Assembly: GCF_000620145.1 (NCBI RefSeq)
Contig: NZ_JHVM01000003.1
Span: forward strand, 124,001 to 188,000
From: Deefgea rivuli DSM 18356
GTDB lineage: Bacteria; Pseudomonadota; Gammaproteobacteria; Burkholderiales; Chitinibacteraceae
Reading direction: 5' to 3'
DNA length: 64,000 bases
The notes below the pieces were generated by a model. It worked only from the letters and a program-made list of their open reading frames with translations. It was not told the origin of the DNA and did no database searches. Below, one piece after another: positions 36,891 through 47,729 of the stretch. The stretch's first letter is position 1. Each line of letters begins with the position of its first letter. Position numbers and translations under genes: made by a program.

Positions 36891-37175
36891 ATGACCAAAT
36901 CAGAACTCATCGCGAAACTTGCTGCTCGTTATCCGCAGTTAGTAGCAAAAGACGCAGAGTTAGCCGTAAAAACGATACTTGATGCGATGGCGCGTAGCCT
37001 TTCGCAAGGCCAACGTATCGAAATTCGTGGATTTGGCAGCTTTGACTTGAACTATCGTCCGCCACGGACGGGGCGCAATCCGAAATCAGGCACGAAAGTG
37101 TCTGTGCCGGAAAAGTTTGTTCCCCATTTCAAGGCCGGCAAAGAGTTGCGCGAGCGCGTTGATTTAGACGCATAA
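36891..37175 (+). CDS. ihfB: Integration host factor beta subunit
   Basis: This 94-residue HU/IHF-family protein bends DNA as a heterodimer with IhfA. The arm motif [15 protein letters not shown] with the intercalating proline and RGFGSFDL are typical of the beta subunit. It follows rpsA by 14 bases, a conserved pairing, and is closed by a strong terminator. Confidence 0.96.
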   Translation: MTKSELIAKLAARYPQLVAKDAELAVKTILDAMARSLSQGQRIEIRGFGSFDLNYRPPRTGRNPKSGTKVSVPEKFVPHFKAGKELRERVDLDA

Positions 37176-37200
37176 GCATCAAACTCTTTAACAAATTAAA

Positions 37201-37230
37201 AGGCGACACTCTAAGAGTGTCGCCTTTTTT
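37201..37230 (+). terminator. rpsA-ihfB terminator
   Basis: An 11-bp perfect stem AGGCGACACTC/GAGTGTCGCCT with a 3-base loop is followed by a run of T residues to 37230. Confidence 0.92.
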
Positions 37231-37296
37231 ATTGCAGACTTAAACCCGAACCAACGATTATTTGCGCTACAATATTACAAAAATAGAGGGTTAATG

Positions 37297-37596
37297 ATGC
37301 GTTATTTGTTTTGGCTGATTAAATTTATCGCTTTTGTCATGTTATTTGGTTTTGCAATGCACAATGCAAATCCAGTTACTTTAAATTTCTATTTAGGCTA
37401 CGCGTGGAATGCGCCACTGGCTTTGATTTTATTGGTATTTTTTGTTTTGGGCGCTGCAATCGGATTGTTGGCGAGTTTGGGGCAAGTCATTCGTCTCCGC
37501 CGCGAGCTGCTTGTGTTACGCAAAGAAAAACGCCAAGTCGCCACGGCAAGTAATTCAAATGCCGAGGTATTACAGCCTCCGCGCGATGCACTCTAA
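37297..37596 (+). CDS. lapA: LapA (YciS) lipopolysaccharide assembly protein A domain
   Basis: This 99-residue membrane protein has two hydrophobic helices (about 3-22 and 38-63) and a basic, helical cytoplasmic tail (LRRELLVLRKEKRQ). LapA acts with LapB in controlling lipopolysaccharide synthesis. The ATG at 37297 is six bases from GAGGG and is preferred over the adjacent ATG at 37294. lapB follows by 16 bases. Confidence 0.88.
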   Translation: MRYLFWLIKFIAFVMLFGFAMHNANPVTLNFYLGYAWNAPLALILLVFFVLGAAIGLLASLGQVIRLRRELLVLRKEKRQVATASNSNAEVLQPPRDAL

Positions 37597-37612
37597 TTTT
37601 TAAAGCTCCCTT

Positions 37613-38785
37613 ATGATAGAAATTCAATTTTGGTGGCTTGCCATCCTCCCAGTATTTTTCGGCATTGGCTGGTTAGCTGCGCGGGTTGATATCAAGCACG
37701 TTATCGCAGAAAGTCACTCGCTGCCCGTTGCCTACTTTAAAGCAGTTAATCATTTACTGGCTGGCGAGATGAATAAAGCCGTCGATATTTATGTCGATAT
37801 CGCCAAAAATCACTCTGAAACCATCGAGTTGCAAGCCACATTAGGCCAATTATTTCGCCGCCGCGGCGAATTAGAGCGCGCCATTCGAATGCATCAAAAA
37901 ATTCTTGCTCGCCGAGAACTTAGCGATGTGCAGCGTCAGCAAACACAGCTCGATTTAGCCATTGATTTTATTAAGGCAGGTCTATTTGATCGTGCTGAAA
38001 AAATACTGCACGATCTTGCAAATACTGAATCAGCACGCTTAGCTCGAAAAGAGCTGCTGGCTATTTATCAACAAGAGCATGAATGGCAAAAAGCCATTGC
38101 CACCGCTGAATTATTACGCGATGAAAGCCATAGCTTTCAGCATGAGATCGCACAGTTTTATTGTGAACTTGCGGCAGAAAGCTTAATTCGCAACAATACC
38201 GACAAAGCCATTGAAGAACTTAATCTTGCCTTAAAAGAGCATCGGCAAAGCGCAAGGGCGCGTTTAATGCTGGGTGAAATTGCCTTTTCAAAAGGTGAAA
38301 TGGATTTTGCGATTGAGCACTGGCTAAAAATGCCTGCGCAAGACGTGCATTATTTAGCATTGGCAGCTCGCCACATCTTGAATGCTTACTCAGCAAAAAA
38401 TCAATTGCCCGATGGTATTACCTTATTGATTCGCTATGTGCAGCAGCACCCTGAGCTAGATGTCGTTGATTTAATTTATGAGCAATTGCTGGCAACATCA
38501 GGTATCGATGCGGCGTATGAATTCGTTCGAGAGCGATTGCGCGAACATCCAAACATGCCTGGCCTTAGAAAGCTGATAGAAGCACACCTTTTAATCGCGC
38601 CAGATGAACAAAAAGTTGAGCTAGAGATTATCAGCAAGCTTCTGCATGACAATACTCGCACGTACAGCATGTATTACTGCAGCGAATGTGGCTTTAAAAC
38701 TCGGCAATTCTTTTGGCACTGCCCAGGCTGCAATCAATGGGAAACCTATGCGCCAGTGCGCGGAAAAAGCCGCGCCTCAGTTTAA
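37613..38785 (+). CDS. lapB: LapB (YciM) lipopolysaccharide assembly regulator
   Basis: This 390-residue protein has one N-terminal membrane helix (about 4-20), a series of TPR-type helical repeats through about residue 350, and a C-terminal rubredoxin-like zinc ribbon (CSECGF ... HCPGCNQW). LapB guides FtsH to degrade LpxC and so balances lipopolysaccharide synthesis. lapA-lapB-pyrF is the standard order. Confidence 0.95.
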   Translation: MIEIQFWWLAILPVFFGIGWLAARVDIKHVIAESHSLPVAYFKAVNHLLAGEMNKAVDIYVDIAKNHSETIELQATLGQLFRRRGELERAIRMHQKILARRELSDVQRQQTQLDLAIDFIKAGLFDRAEKILHDLANTESARLARKELLAIYQQEHEWQKAIATAELLRDESHSFQHEIAQFYCELAAESLIRNNTDKAIEELNLALKEHRQSARARLMLGEIAFSKGEMDFAIEHWLKMPAQDVHYLALAARHILNAYSAKNQLPDGITLLIRYVQQHPELDVVDLIYEQLLATSGIDAAYEFVRERLREHPNMPGLRKLIEAHLLIAPDEQKVELEIISKLLHDNTRTYSMYYCSECGFKTRQFFWHCPGCNQWETYAPVRGKSRASV

Positions 38786-38813
38786 AAAATTAATTTGTTT
38801 TCAGGAAATCACT

Positions 38814-39509
38814 ATGAATCCCAACCCACGCGTTGTCGTTGCTTTAGATTTTGCCTCGGCAGCAGCAGCACTGGCTTTTGCCGATACCGTCAGCCCTAGC
38901 TTATGCCGCCTCAAAGTAGGTAAAGAATTGTTTACCGCAAGCGGTCCCGCGCTAGTTGAGCAACTGGTCGCGCGTGGATTTGATGTATTTTTAGACCTGA
39001 AATTTCATGACATTCCCCATACCGTTGCACAAGCCTGCAAAGTTGCGGCCAGTCTTGGCGTTTGGATGGTTAATGTGCATGCATCGGGCGGTAGAAAGAT
39101 GCTTGAAACCACACGCGACGCTTTGGAAGGGTTACCACAGCGGCCTTTATTAATTGCGGTCACGGTCTTAACTAGCATGGGTGCTGATGAGCTCGCTGAA
39201 ATGGGATTGCCAGCACCTGCTGAACAAGTGGATAAACTAGCTCGCCTCACCCAATCGTGCGGCCTTGATGGCGTTGTGTGCTCGGCACAAGAAGCGCAGC
39301 ACTTAAAACAAGTCTGCGGTGCAGACTTTAAACTGATTACGCCTGGCATTCGTCCGCAAGGCAGCGATAGTAATGATCAAACCCGCATTATGACGCCCAA
39401 AGCGGCCATGCTCGCAGGTTCGGATTATTTGGTGATTGGCCGCCCAATCACGCAAAGCAGCGACCCCGTACTGACATTACAAAACATCAATGCGGAGCTG
39501 GCTTTATAA
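38814..39509 (+). CDS. pyrF: Orotidine 5'-phosphate decarboxylase
   Basis: This 231-residue enzyme makes UMP. It has the catalytic motif [13 protein letters not shown] (Asp-Lys-Asp) and the later [19 protein letters not shown] phosphate loop. The ATG at 38814 ([13 protein letters not shown]) has AGGA upstream; the longer frame overlapping lapB is rejected. It directly abuts hldA. Confidence 0.97.
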   Translation: MNPNPRVVVALDFASAAAALAFADTVSPSLCRLKVGKELFTASGPALVEQLVARGFDVFLDLKFHDIPHTVAQACKVAASLGVWMVNVHASGGRKMLETTRDALEGLPQRPLLIAVTVLTSMGADELAEMGLPAPAEQVDKLARLTQSCGLDGVVCSAQEAQHLKQVCGADFKLITPGIRPQGSDSNDQTRIMTPKAAMLAGSDYLVIGRPITQSSDPVLTLQNINAELAL

Positions 39510-40439
39510 ATGCAGGCACTTATTCAGAAAATTAAAGCCGCCAAAGTACTGGTTGTCGGCGATGTGATGCTAGATCGCTACTGGTTTGGCGATGTTGAGC
39601 GCATTTCGCCAGAAGCGCCTGTGCCTGTTGCACGAATCACCAAAACCGATGAGCGCGCCGGTGGTGCTGCCAATGTGGCGCGAAATATCGCAGCATTAGG
39701 CGGCCAAGTTAAATTGCTGTCGGTAATCGGGGACGATGAAGCGGGCGCCAGCCTTGAACGCCTACTGATTGCACAAGGCATTGAGACTGTATTGCACCGC
39801 GATGCGGAAATTTCGACCACAGTAAAATTGCGTGTTCTTGCAAGGCAGCAACAACTATTGCGGATCGATTTTGAGAACAAACCAAGTCATGATGTTTTGG
39901 CTACAAAATTAGATGATTTCAAAGCCTCGCTTAGTGGCTGCGATGTGGTTATTTTGTCAGATTATGGCAAAGGTAGCTTGGCACACGTTCAACAAATGAT
40001 TGCGGCCGCGCGAGCAATGGGGAAATCTGTTTTAGTCGACCCGAAAGGAGATGATTACGAGCCTTATCGTGGTGCAACACTACTAACACCAAACCGCAGT
40101 GAATTCCGCCAAGTTGCTGGCAAATGGGAAAGCGAAGCTGAGCTCATCGATAAAGCAAATCGACTACGCAATCAGTTTGAATTGGATGCCTTACTAGTTA
40201 CGCGCAGCGAAGAAGGAATGACGCTATTTCGCGAAGGCCAAGTCGTGCATAAGCCAACTCAAGCGCATGAAGTATTTGATGTTTCAGGCGCTGGAGATAC
40301 AGTAATTGCAACGCTAGGATTGATGCTGGCTGCGGGCCTAGATTTACCTGAGGCGATGGATTGGTCTAATCGCGCTGCAGGTATTGTGGTGGCAAAATTA
40401 GGCACAGCAGTAGCGAGTAAAGAAGAGTTATTTCAATAG
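39510..40439 (+). CDS. hldA: D-glycero-beta-D-manno-heptose-7-phosphate kinase
   Basis: This 309-residue PfkB/ribokinase-type kinase phosphorylates heptose 7-phosphate at C1 for lipopolysaccharide core synthesis. It has AGGAANVARNIAALGG near residue 50 and the catalytic GAGDTVIATL near 255. The nucleotidyltransferase half of HldE (about 150 residues) is absent, so a separate hldC/rfaE2 is expected elsewhere. The start directly follows the pyrF stop, and lapAB upstream also serves lipopolysaccharide. Confidence 0.95.
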   Translation: MQALIQKIKAAKVLVVGDVMLDRYWFGDVERISPEAPVPVARITKTDERAGGAANVARNIAALGGQVKLLSVIGDDEAGASLERLLIAQGIETVLHRDAEISTTVKLRVLARQQQLLRIDFENKPSHDVLATKLDDFKASLSGCDVVILSDYGKGSLAHVQQMIAAARAMGKSVLVDPKGDDYEPYRGATLLTPNRSEFRQVAGKWESEAELIDKANRLRNQFELDALLVTRSEEGMTLFREGQVVHKPTQAHEVFDVSGAGDTVIATLGLMLAAGLDLPEAMDWSNRAAGIVVAKLGTAVASKEELFQ

Positions 40440-40441
40440 CA

Positions 40442-40486
40442 GTATTGCCACCTGAATCATATTATATAAGCCTCAGGTGGCAATAC
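40442..40486. repeat. Palindrome family A, copy 7 (convergent gap)
   Basis: Perfect 14-bp arms GTATTGCCACCTGA and TCAGGTGGCAATAC. It fills the gap between convergent hldA and the diguanylate cyclase, where a two-way terminator would be expected. Confidence 0.85.
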
Positions 40487-40491
40487 ACTTG

Positions 40492-42276
40492 TTAGTCGAG
40501 TGTTTCTACGCGGTTTTTTCCCGATTTTTTTGCATGGTACATCGCTTGATCGGCGCGCTGTATCGTATCGTCTCGGCTCTCGCCAACTCGATAGAGCGTG
40601 ACACCAGCACTGAATGTAATGAGCATTTTTTCATTATTGTGCAAAAAGAAGCGCTTGGTCAGCTCGCGCTGAACGCGCTGCATCACCTGAATAGCCCCTT
40701 CAAGATCAGTTTCCGGCATAAGCACCACAAACTCTTCTCCGCCATAGCGAGCAACGGTATCGGTTGGCCGAACTAGGTCTTTTACCACTTTGACTAAGTG
40801 CACCAACGCTGAATCTCCTACTGCGTGGCCTTGGGTGTCGTTTAATTTCTTAAAATTATCAATATCTAACAAGGCAACGGCCAGTGGTGAGGAAGATCGC
40901 ATCGCTCGCGCCGTCTCAATCTCATAGGCCTCTTCAAGCCCACGTCGATTTAATGCACCAGTTAACTGATCGGCGCGCACTTTATCGCTCAGTTGACTGA
41001 GTTCAGCCTCCAGTTCTGTAACACGTCGGTGTGCTTCATCCGCCTGCTTTCTTGCATCACGTAAATCATCTCTGGAGCGCAGCACATCGGTTTGCATGCT
41101 TCGCGTATCATGCAGCAGATCTTCCATGATGTGCCGAATGCTAGTTAAATCATTGGCCGAATCAATTTTCTCGGCATAAGTGCTGATTTTGTCATGATAC
41201 TTATCGGTACTTTCCGACATGACACCCAGACGGTCGATAAACGAGGTTAGCATGTTCTTCAAGACCGCTTGCGCTTCAACCAAGCTGTGCTTCACTTGGC
41301 TTTGTTTAAACAGCACCTCTTTTAAACCCACTTCAGCATCGTAAATCACCCGCATATCCAGCGGCTGCGCCATGATGTGCTGCACCACGGCAATTTGCCC
41401 ACGCACCCATTCATCATCAACCACAATCGCCGCCATATTGTCAGTCAACAAACGCAGCAAACCCATTAAGCCATCGCATAGGCGTAGCTCATTATCGTTT
41501 TCCAACTCTAGCTTGAGCCAAAATTTTCGCAACCGCGGCAGCCATTTATCCATGCCAGCAGCACTTTCTACGACTTTGGCTTCTTGCGCGACGGCATTGG
41601 TTTCCGCTTGTAAATCTGGATTATGCAAGAGCCTAGCCGACAAACCGAACTCCAGAGCCTGAGCAAATGCATCGCGCCATTCGCGCCAATTCACATCTTC
41701 TGTATTTGTAGTGGCACTATCCCCACCATTCATTGCCGTAAACTCGGCCTCTGACACGCCGATTTCACTGCCGACTATTGGCGCTATTCCAGTTTCAGCC
41801 CATGCGGTCACTAGGCCATTCAGCTTTTCATTGAGGATGCTGCTGTCTTGCTTGAAATTGATTAAAACCCGATCCAATGCATCCTTTTTTCGACTGGGCG
41901 TGTAGCTTGGATTGCGTAAATCCCATTGCAAAATCAAGTCTCGAATCAAATCCGCCCAGCTTTTGCTTAACTCAGCCTGACCACCTTGACTGTTGACGAC
42001 ACGAAAAATTTGCTCTGGAATTTCCGCCCATTTTTCTTCGATAATTGCATGGCGAATTTGCTCAATCTGCCGAGTTAAAACGCTGGACTGTTGCGGTAAA
42101 TTGCCCAACGCATCGACTAATTCTTTGAGCCCAGGGTGAACCCGATCAATGTCCGAGGTTTGTGCAATTTCATGGTAAATCGCTTCATAATGATCTGGGG
42201 ACGGCAAAATCCGACGCACAGCAAGCTGCTTAAGCGTTTCTCGGGCAATTTCGGTTGGGTTGGTCAACTTGGTCAT
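40492..42276 (-). CDS. Diguanylate cyclase with long N-terminal region
   Basis: This 594-residue protein ends in a full GGDEF domain (about 430-594) with active site RYGGEEFVVLMPE and the product-inhibition I-site RPTD five residues upstream, so it should make c-di-GMP. The first 400 residues have no membrane helix, PAS or GAF I can recognise; they open TEIARETLKQLAVRRILPSPDHYEAIYHEI and end in a coiled coil before the GGDEF domain. Related proteins with this N-terminus occur in other betaproteobacteria. It is probably a soluble cyclase with an unknown sensor. Confidence 0.93.
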   Translation of the reverse strand: MTKLTNPTEIARETLKQLAVRRILPSPDHYEAIYHEIAQTSDIDRVHPGLKELVDALGNLPQQSSVLTRQIEQIRHAIIEEKWAEIPEQIFRVVNSQGGQAELSKSWADLIRDLILQWDLRNPSYTPSRKKDALDRVLINFKQDSSILNEKLNGLVTAWAETGIAPIVGSEIGVSEAEFTAMNGGDSATTNTEDVNWREWRDAFAQALEFGLSARLLHNPDLQAETNAVAQEAKVVESAAGMDKWLPRLRKFWLKLELENDNELRLCDGLMGLLRLLTDNMAAIVVDDEWVRGQIAVVQHIMAQPLDMRVIYDAEVGLKEVLFKQSQVKHSLVEAQAVLKNMLTSFIDRLGVMSESTDKYHDKISTYAEKIDSANDLTSIRHIMEDLLHDTRSMQTDVLRSRDDLRDARKQADEAHRRVTELEAELSQLSDKVRADQLTGALNRRGLEEAYEIETARAMRSSSPLAVALLDIDNFKKLNDTQGHAVGDSALVHLVKVVKDLVRPTDTVARYGGEEFVVLMPETDLEGAIQVMQRVQRELTKRFFLHNNEKMLITFSAGVTLYRVGESRDDTIQRADQAMYHAKKSGKNRVETLD

Positions 42277-42344
42277 GGCGGGTCTTGAGCAGCTAGAATA
42301 AAATCATTATAGGAGGCAGATTGCGTGTGATTGCAGTTTATCAA

Positions 42345-42370
42345 TAAAAAACGCCACGATGAACGTGGCG
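42345..42370 (-). terminator. ispH terminator
   Basis: A 7-bp CGCCACG/CGTGGCG stem with a 5-base loop is followed on the minus strand by a run of T residues, 22 bases after the ispH stop. Confidence 0.88.
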
Positions 42371-42391
42371 CTTTGTTAATGGATCACCAGC

Positions 42392-43327
42392 TTAAGACAG
42401 CAAGCCTTTTGGCAAAGAAAAAATCACATTTTCTTCAATCCCATCCATTGCTGTAACTGAATTGGCACCAAACTCTTGGATTTTCGCAATCACTTGCTGT
42501 ACCAGCACATCGGGAGCGGATGCACCGGCTGTAATTCCCACTTTGCCCTTGCTGGCAAACCAGTCAGGATTAAGTTCGGTTTCATTGTCAACCATATAAG
42601 CATCAATCCCAAGGCCTGCGCCGACCTCACGCAAGCGATTAGAATTTGAACTATTAGGTGAACCGACCACCACCAGAATATCAATGTCTTTGGCCAATTG
42701 TTTGACTGCATCTTGGCGATTTTGCGTTGCGTAGCAAATATCATCTTTTTTCGGCCCAACAATCTCAGGAAAACGCGCGCGTAGTGCTTCAATCACCACT
42801 TGTGCATCATCCACCGAGAGTGTGGTTTGTGTGACGTAGGCCAATTTACTATTGTCGGTCACGTTCAAAGTAGCGACATCTTGCGGCTCTTCAACCAAAT
42901 ACATGCCCGCTTGCGCCTGACCCATCGTGCCTTCGACTTCTGGGTGGCCTTTGTGGCCAATCATGACGATTTCAAAACCTTGCTCGCGCAAACGCTTCAC
43001 TTCAAGGTGAACTTTGGTGACGAGCGGGCAAGTCGCATCAAAAATATTCAGGCCACGTTCCGCAGCTTCAGCACGCACCGCTTGCGACACGCCATGTGCA
43101 GAGAAAATTAGCGTATTGCCAGTCGGCACATCGCAGAGATCTTCGATGAAAATTGCGCCTTTGAGTTTGAGATCTTCAATAACAAATTTATTGTGTACGA
43201 CTTCGTGGCGTACATAAATCGGCGCACCGTATTTTGCGAGCGCCTTTTCAACTATCGCAATTGCGCGATCAACCCCAGCGCAAAAACCACGCGGCTGCGC
43301 CAAAATAATATTCATCGGTTTATTCAT
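42392..43327 (-). CDS. ispH: 4-hydroxy-3-methylbut-2-enyl diphosphate reductase
   Basis: This 311-residue iron-sulfur enzyme is the last step of the MEP isoprenoid pathway. Cluster cysteines are in [25 protein letters not shown] and [27 protein letters not shown] is also conserved. It is the last gene of the minus-strand ribF-ileS-lspA-ispH run and overlaps lspA by four bases. Confidence 0.97.
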   Translation of the reverse strand: MNKPMNIILAQPRGFCAGVDRAIAIVEKALAKYGAPIYVRHEVVHNKFVIEDLKLKGAIFIEDLCDVPTGNTLIFSAHGVSQAVRAEAAERGLNIFDATCPLVTKVHLEVKRLREQGFEIVMIGHKGHPEVEGTMGQAQAGMYLVEEPQDVATLNVTDNSKLAYVTQTTLSVDDAQVVIEALRARFPEIVGPKKDDICYATQNRQDAVKQLAKDIDILVVVGSPNSSNSNRLREVGAGLGIDAYMVDNETELNPDWFASKGKVGITAGASAPDVLVQQVIAKIQEFGANSVTAMDGIEENVIFSLPKGLLS

Positions 43328-43809
43328 TGCGAAATAAGCTCCGGTTTCTTCAAACTATCAATCACCATCAAGACTGCACCAATGCAGATGGCTGAATCAG
43401 CAATATTAAATGCTGGGTAATACCAGCGATGGTTCCAATGAAACAATAGAAAATCAATCACGTGACCAAATACCATGCGATCAATTGCATTACCTAGCGC
43501 GCCGCCCAAAATTAAAGACAGCGCAATCGCATAACGCGTTTCTGCATGATGTTTTTTAATCAAAAACACCAGTACGACCGACACGACTAAGGCCAAGCCC
43601 GTAAAGAAATAACGTTGCCAGCCACCTGCATCAGCCAAAAATGAAAATGCTGCGCCGGGGTTGTAGCGCAAAGTCAGATCAAAAAAGCCTGGGATGATTG
43701 TTTTTACTTCGGCGTATTGAAAAAACGCCTCAATCCCATGCTTGGTCGCTTGATCTAAAATCAGCACCGCCAAAGCCAGCAGCATAAATTGCACGAAACG
43801 CTTAGGCAT
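43324..43809 (-). CDS. lspA: Lipoprotein signal peptidase
   Basis: This 161-residue inner-membrane aspartyl protease removes lipoprotein signal peptides. It has four hydrophobic helices and the two catalytic aspartates in [20 protein letters not shown] and [11 protein letters not shown]. The start [10 protein letters not shown] at 43809 overlaps the ileS stop by eight bases; the longer frame from 43965 is a shadow of the ileS C-terminus. Confidence 0.96.
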   Translation of the reverse strand: MPKRFVQFMLLALAVLILDQATKHGIEAFFQYAEVKTIIPGFFDLTLRYNPGAAFSFLADAGGWQRYFFTGLALVVSVVLVFLIKKHHAETRYAIALSLILGGALGNAIDRMVFGHVIDFLLFHWNHRWYYPAFNIADSAICIGAVLMVIDSLKKPELISQ

Positions 43810-46681
43810 GTTGACGAGCCTCTCCCGCGCCATGCAAATTGCAATCGCAGCGCACACACAGCCCCGGATGCGCCGCAATCGTGCCGACACTCGGGTGGTA
43901 ATGCCAGCAACGCTCGCACTTTTCTGCGTCGGATGCTGCAACTGCAATTGCAGTTTCACCTTCAAGCAACAAGGCTTGCGACGTAATCATAATGAACTTG
44001 AGTTCGTCTCCCAAAGACGCCAGTGCTTGATGGGCTTCGCCTTGCGCCGTAATGGTGATTTCAGCTTGCAAACTAGAACCCAAAGCGCCTGCTGCTCGTT
44101 GTAACTCGATGTCTTTTTGTGCGTTGGCGCGAGCTTCGCGCACCAGCGAAAATGCCGTTTGCAGTGCCTCTGCATCGTTGATCGTCGGAATATCCAGCCA
44201 TTGATCAACAAACACATTGCCGTCATTTTTAAGTGCTTCCCACGCTTCATGTGCGGTGAACGACAATATGGGTGACAATAAGCGCACCAAAGCTTGGGTG
44301 ATATACCATAGGGTGGTTTGTGCTGAGCGACGGCCAACAGATTGGGCTGGCATCGTATACAGACGATCTTTGATGATGTCTAAGTAGAATGCGCCCAATT
44401 CATCCGCACAATAACGATGAATTTCTTGCACGCCCAAATGAAATTCATATTTCGCGTAGCACGCCGTCAAATTGCTTTGAAATGCCGCCAATTCGACCAA
44501 GGCGTAGCGATCTAACGTCAGTAACTCATCGACTGGCAACACATCTGCCGCGCTAAAATCAGATAAATTCGCCAGTAAGAAACGTAGCGTATTGCGTACG
44601 CGGCGATATGAATCGGTGGTGCGTTTCAAAATTTCATCAGAAATCGATACTTCGCCCGAATAATCGGTGCTTGCTGTCCATAGGCGCAACATATCCGCGC
44701 CCATTTGGTTGATCACCGATTGCGGCGCAACCACATTGCCTTTGGATTTCGACATTTTCATGCCTTTGCCATCGACCACAAAACCATGCGTCAGCAATTG
44801 CTTGTACGGCGCGCGACCGACTGTAGCGCAAGCGGTTTTTAGCGATGATTGGAACCAGCCGCGATGCTGATCCGAGCCTTCCAGATACAAGTCAGCAGCA
44901 GGGCGGCTATCATCGCCATGCTGAAGTTCTTCGCGCTGTTTGATCACCGCAAAGTGTGTTGACCCCGAATCAAACCACACGTCGATGGTGTCTTTGAGTT
45001 TTTCGTAATGCGCCGCGTCGTCACCCAATAGTTCAGTCGCGTCGAGTTTAAACCAAGCTTCGATGCCTTCCACTTCAATCAGTTTGGCAACTTGTTCCAG
45101 CAATTCAGTCGAGCGTGGGTGTAGTTCGGCCGTTTCTTTATGGATAAAGAAAGTCATCGGCACGCCCCAAGTGCGTTGACGTGATACGCACCAGTCTGGG
45201 CTATTTTTGATCATCGCTTCTAGGCGCGCACGACCCCAAGCAGGGAAGAACTCCGTCGCATCCACAGCGCGATTGGCTTTGTCGCGCAGCGTCTCACCGC
45301 CGACTTCTTTATCCATGCCGATAAACCATTGCGTGGTTGCACGGAAAATTAGCGGGGTTTTATGACGCCAGCAATGCGGATAGCTGTGTTCGAGTTTTTT
45401 GTTCGCCAGCAAAGCACCGCGCTCTTCGAGCAGCGCAACCACTTTTGGATTGGCTTTCCACACGGTTTCGCCTGCAAAAAACTCGGTCGTTGAGATGTAA
45501 CGGCCATCATTGGCGACCGGATTATCCACTGGCAGTTTGTATTTCAGACCAACTTGGTAATCTTCCAAGCCATGCGCGGGTGCGGTGTGCACCAAGCCCG
45601 TGCCGGCTTCAGCAGTGACGTGCTCGCTGCAGATAATCGGCACTTGGCGATCATTGAACGGATGTTGCAGCATTAAGCCATTGAGCGCAGCGCCTTTGGC
45701 TTGCGCGATCACTTCATTGGCGTCGATGTCGTAGCGTTTGAGCGCAGCTTCGGCCAATTCACGAACCAAAATCAACAAACCCTTTTCGGTTGCGATCAAG
45801 TCGTAAGTAAATTCTGGATGCACTGAAACGGCCTGATTGGCTGGCAAAGTCCACGGGGTAGTCGTCCAAATCACGGCAAATGCGCCTTGGTCGCCGAGGT
45901 TCACACCACCAAAGGCTTTGGATAAAGCGGCAGAATCAACAACTTGGAAGCCCACATCAATCGCCGCAGACACTTTGTCTTCGTACTCAACTTCAGCTTC
46001 AGCCAGCGCCGAGCCACAGTCCACGCACCAATGTACTGGCTTTTGGCCTTTCACCAAATAACCGTTGTGATGGATTTTGCCCATCGTGCGCACGATGTCG
46101 GCTTCAGTTTTGAAGTTCATCGTGAGGTATGGGTTTTCCCAGTCAGCCAAAACGCCTAAGCGAATAAAGTCGACCTTTTGGCGCTCAATTTGGATTGCAG
46201 CATATTCGCGGCACAATTCGCGGATGAATGAGCTTGGCAAATGGATCGCCTTTTCATCTAGATCATTGGCTTTGCGGTAATCCACAATCCGCGCATGAAT
46301 TGCTGGATTGGCTTTGATCGCTTCTTTATCCGATTTCACCAGTTTTTCGATTTGATGCTCAATCGGCATGCCGTGACAATCCCAGCCCGGCACGTAGGGC
46401 GTGTCAAAACCGCTGAGTGATTTTGATTTTAAGATGATGTCTTTGAGTACTTTATTCATCGCGTGGCCGATATGGATATCGCCATTGGCGTACGGTGGGC
46501 CGTCATGCAAGATGAATTTAGGGCGATTTTGTTCTTTGGCGACTTGGCGAAGCTGCTGATAAATTTTGGCGTCTTGCCATTGCTTTAAAAATCCAGGCTC
46601 GCGTTTGGCTAAATCGCCACGCATTGGGAATGGCGTATCCAATAAATTGACTGGGTATTTGTTAGCGGGTTTATCACTCAT
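43802..46681 (-). CDS. ileS: Isoleucyl-tRNA synthetase
   Basis: This 959-residue class I synthetase has the HIGH motif (GDIHIGH, residues 67-73), the KMSKS loop ([10 protein letters not shown], about residue 643) and a C-terminal zinc finger with CERCWHYH and CVRCDCN. An editing domain (about 190-390) lies between. ileS-lspA overlap ensures coupled translation. Confidence 0.98.
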   Translation of the reverse strand: MSDKPANKYPVNLLDTPFPMRGDLAKREPGFLKQWQDAKIYQQLRQVAKEQNRPKFILHDGPPYANGDIHIGHAMNKVLKDIILKSKSLSGFDTPYVPGWDCHGMPIEHQIEKLVKSDKEAIKANPAIHARIVDYRKANDLDEKAIHLPSSFIRELCREYAAIQIERQKVDFIRLGVLADWENPYLTMNFKTEADIVRTMGKIHHNGYLVKGQKPVHWCVDCGSALAEAEVEYEDKVSAAIDVGFQVVDSAALSKAFGGVNLGDQGAFAVIWTTTPWTLPANQAVSVHPEFTYDLIATEKGLLILVRELAEAALKRYDIDANEVIAQAKGAALNGLMLQHPFNDRQVPIICSEHVTAEAGTGLVHTAPAHGLEDYQVGLKYKLPVDNPVANDGRYISTTEFFAGETVWKANPKVVALLEERGALLANKKLEHSYPHCWRHKTPLIFRATTQWFIGMDKEVGGETLRDKANRAVDATEFFPAWGRARLEAMIKNSPDWCVSRQRTWGVPMTFFIHKETAELHPRSTELLEQVAKLIEVEGIEAWFKLDATELLGDDAAHYEKLKDTIDVWFDSGSTHFAVIKQREELQHGDDSRPAADLYLEGSDQHRGWFQSSLKTACATVGRAPYKQLLTHGFVVDGKGMKMSKSKGNVVAPQSVINQMGADMLRLWTASTDYSGEVSISDEILKRTTDSYRRVRNTLRFLLANLSDFSAADVLPVDELLTLDRYALVELAAFQSNLTACYAKYEFHLGVQEIHRYCADELGAFYLDIIKDRLYTMPAQSVGRRSAQTTLWYITQALVRLLSPILSFTAHEAWEALKNDGNVFVDQWLDIPTINDAEALQTAFSLVREARANAQKDIELQRAAGALGSSLQAEITITAQGEAHQALASLGDELKFIMITSQALLLEGETAIAVAASDAEKCERCWHYHPSVGTIAAHPGLCVRCDCNLHGAGEARQHA

Positions 46682-46713
46682 TGTTATCTCTATGTGCTCA
46701 ATTATTTAATGGG

Positions 46714-47631
46714 TTAGCGCGCAGCAAACCAAGCGCGAGCCTGATCGCAGTCTTTTTGAATCTGCGCGATCAAGGTATCAAAATCGGGGTATTTCTCTTC
46801 GTCGCGTAATTTAGCTAGAAAATTAACGCGTAAATGCGCGCGATAAATATCGCGGTTAAAATCAAATAGATGCACTTCTAATTTTGGTTTTGCATCGCCG
46901 CCATGAATTGTCGGTCGGAATCCTAGACTGGCCACACCTTGATAGGTGCGCTCTAAACCTTGAACTTCAACGACGAAAATCCCAAATAGCGGCGGCGTAT
47001 TATGTTTGAGTTGAATATTGGCCGTTGGAAAACCAAATTCACGCCCTAAGCGCTCACCACCCACTACGCGCCCTGCAATGGAATACGGTCGATCCAGTAG
47101 CGCGGCGGCGTGCGCCATATTGCCGCTTTGTAGCGCCAAACGCACTGCGGTGGATGATACGCGTTCGTTATCGTGTTTTAGCGTCGGCAAACTACAGGCG
47201 CTAAAGTCAGTTGATTGGGCCAGCAAGTTAAAATCACCGCTGCGTTTGGCACCGAACTGAAAATCATCGCCGACCAAAACAAATTCAGCATTCAGCCTGC
47301 GGGCAACAATTTCATCGCGAAAGGTGAGGGCGTTGATACTGGCAAATTCACGGTTAAAACGCTGCACAATCAAATAATCAATTTCGGCCTCACGCAATAA
47401 CTCGATTTTCTCGCGCAGACTGGTTAAACGCGCAGGGGCGGAATCAGGCGTAAACAATTCACGCGGGTGCGGCTCAAAAGTCATTACAGCGGTGACTAGT
47501 TGGCGCGCTTTTGCCTCGGCTTTAAGCCGATCTAGCATGGCAATGTGGCCGCGATGCAGGCCATCAAAATTGCCAATCGTTAATGCTGAGCGAGGAAGTG
47601 GGGTGTGCGGCGTGCCGCGAAGTACATGCAT
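46714..47631 (-). CDS. ribF: Bifunctional riboflavin kinase / FAD synthetase
   Basis: This 305-residue enzyme converts riboflavin to FMN and FAD. The N-terminal nucleotidyltransferase has TIGNFDGLHRGHIAML, and the C-terminal flavokinase (from about 185) has GRVVGGERLGREFGFPTANI. It lies 32 bases upstream of ileS, the usual position in proteobacteria. Confidence 0.97.
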   Translation of the reverse strand: MHVLRGTPHTPLPRSALTIGNFDGLHRGHIAMLDRLKAEAKARQLVTAVMTFEPHPRELFTPDSAPARLTSLREKIELLREAEIDYLIVQRFNREFASINALTFRDEIVARRLNAEFVLVGDDFQFGAKRSGDFNLLAQSTDFSACSLPTLKHDNERVSSTAVRLALQSGNMAHAAALLDRPYSIAGRVVGGERLGREFGFPTANIQLKHNTPPLFGIFVVEVQGLERTYQGVASLGFRPTIHGGDAKPKLEVHLFDFNRDIYRAHLRVNFLAKLRDEEKYPDFDTLIAQIQKDCDQARAWFAAR

Positions 47632-47729
47632 TTAGCTATCGTGGCCACTTAAAGCAGCAAATATCAAACATCCGATTCTAACGCCTAGGCCGAAAATTGT
47701 CAGGGTTTTGTGGCAATCGGCAAAAGCCA

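Noticed and set aside
43810-43965. N-terminal extension of lspA
   Set aside because: It is a shadow of the ileS C-terminal zinc-finger region; LspA proteins begin at MPKRF.
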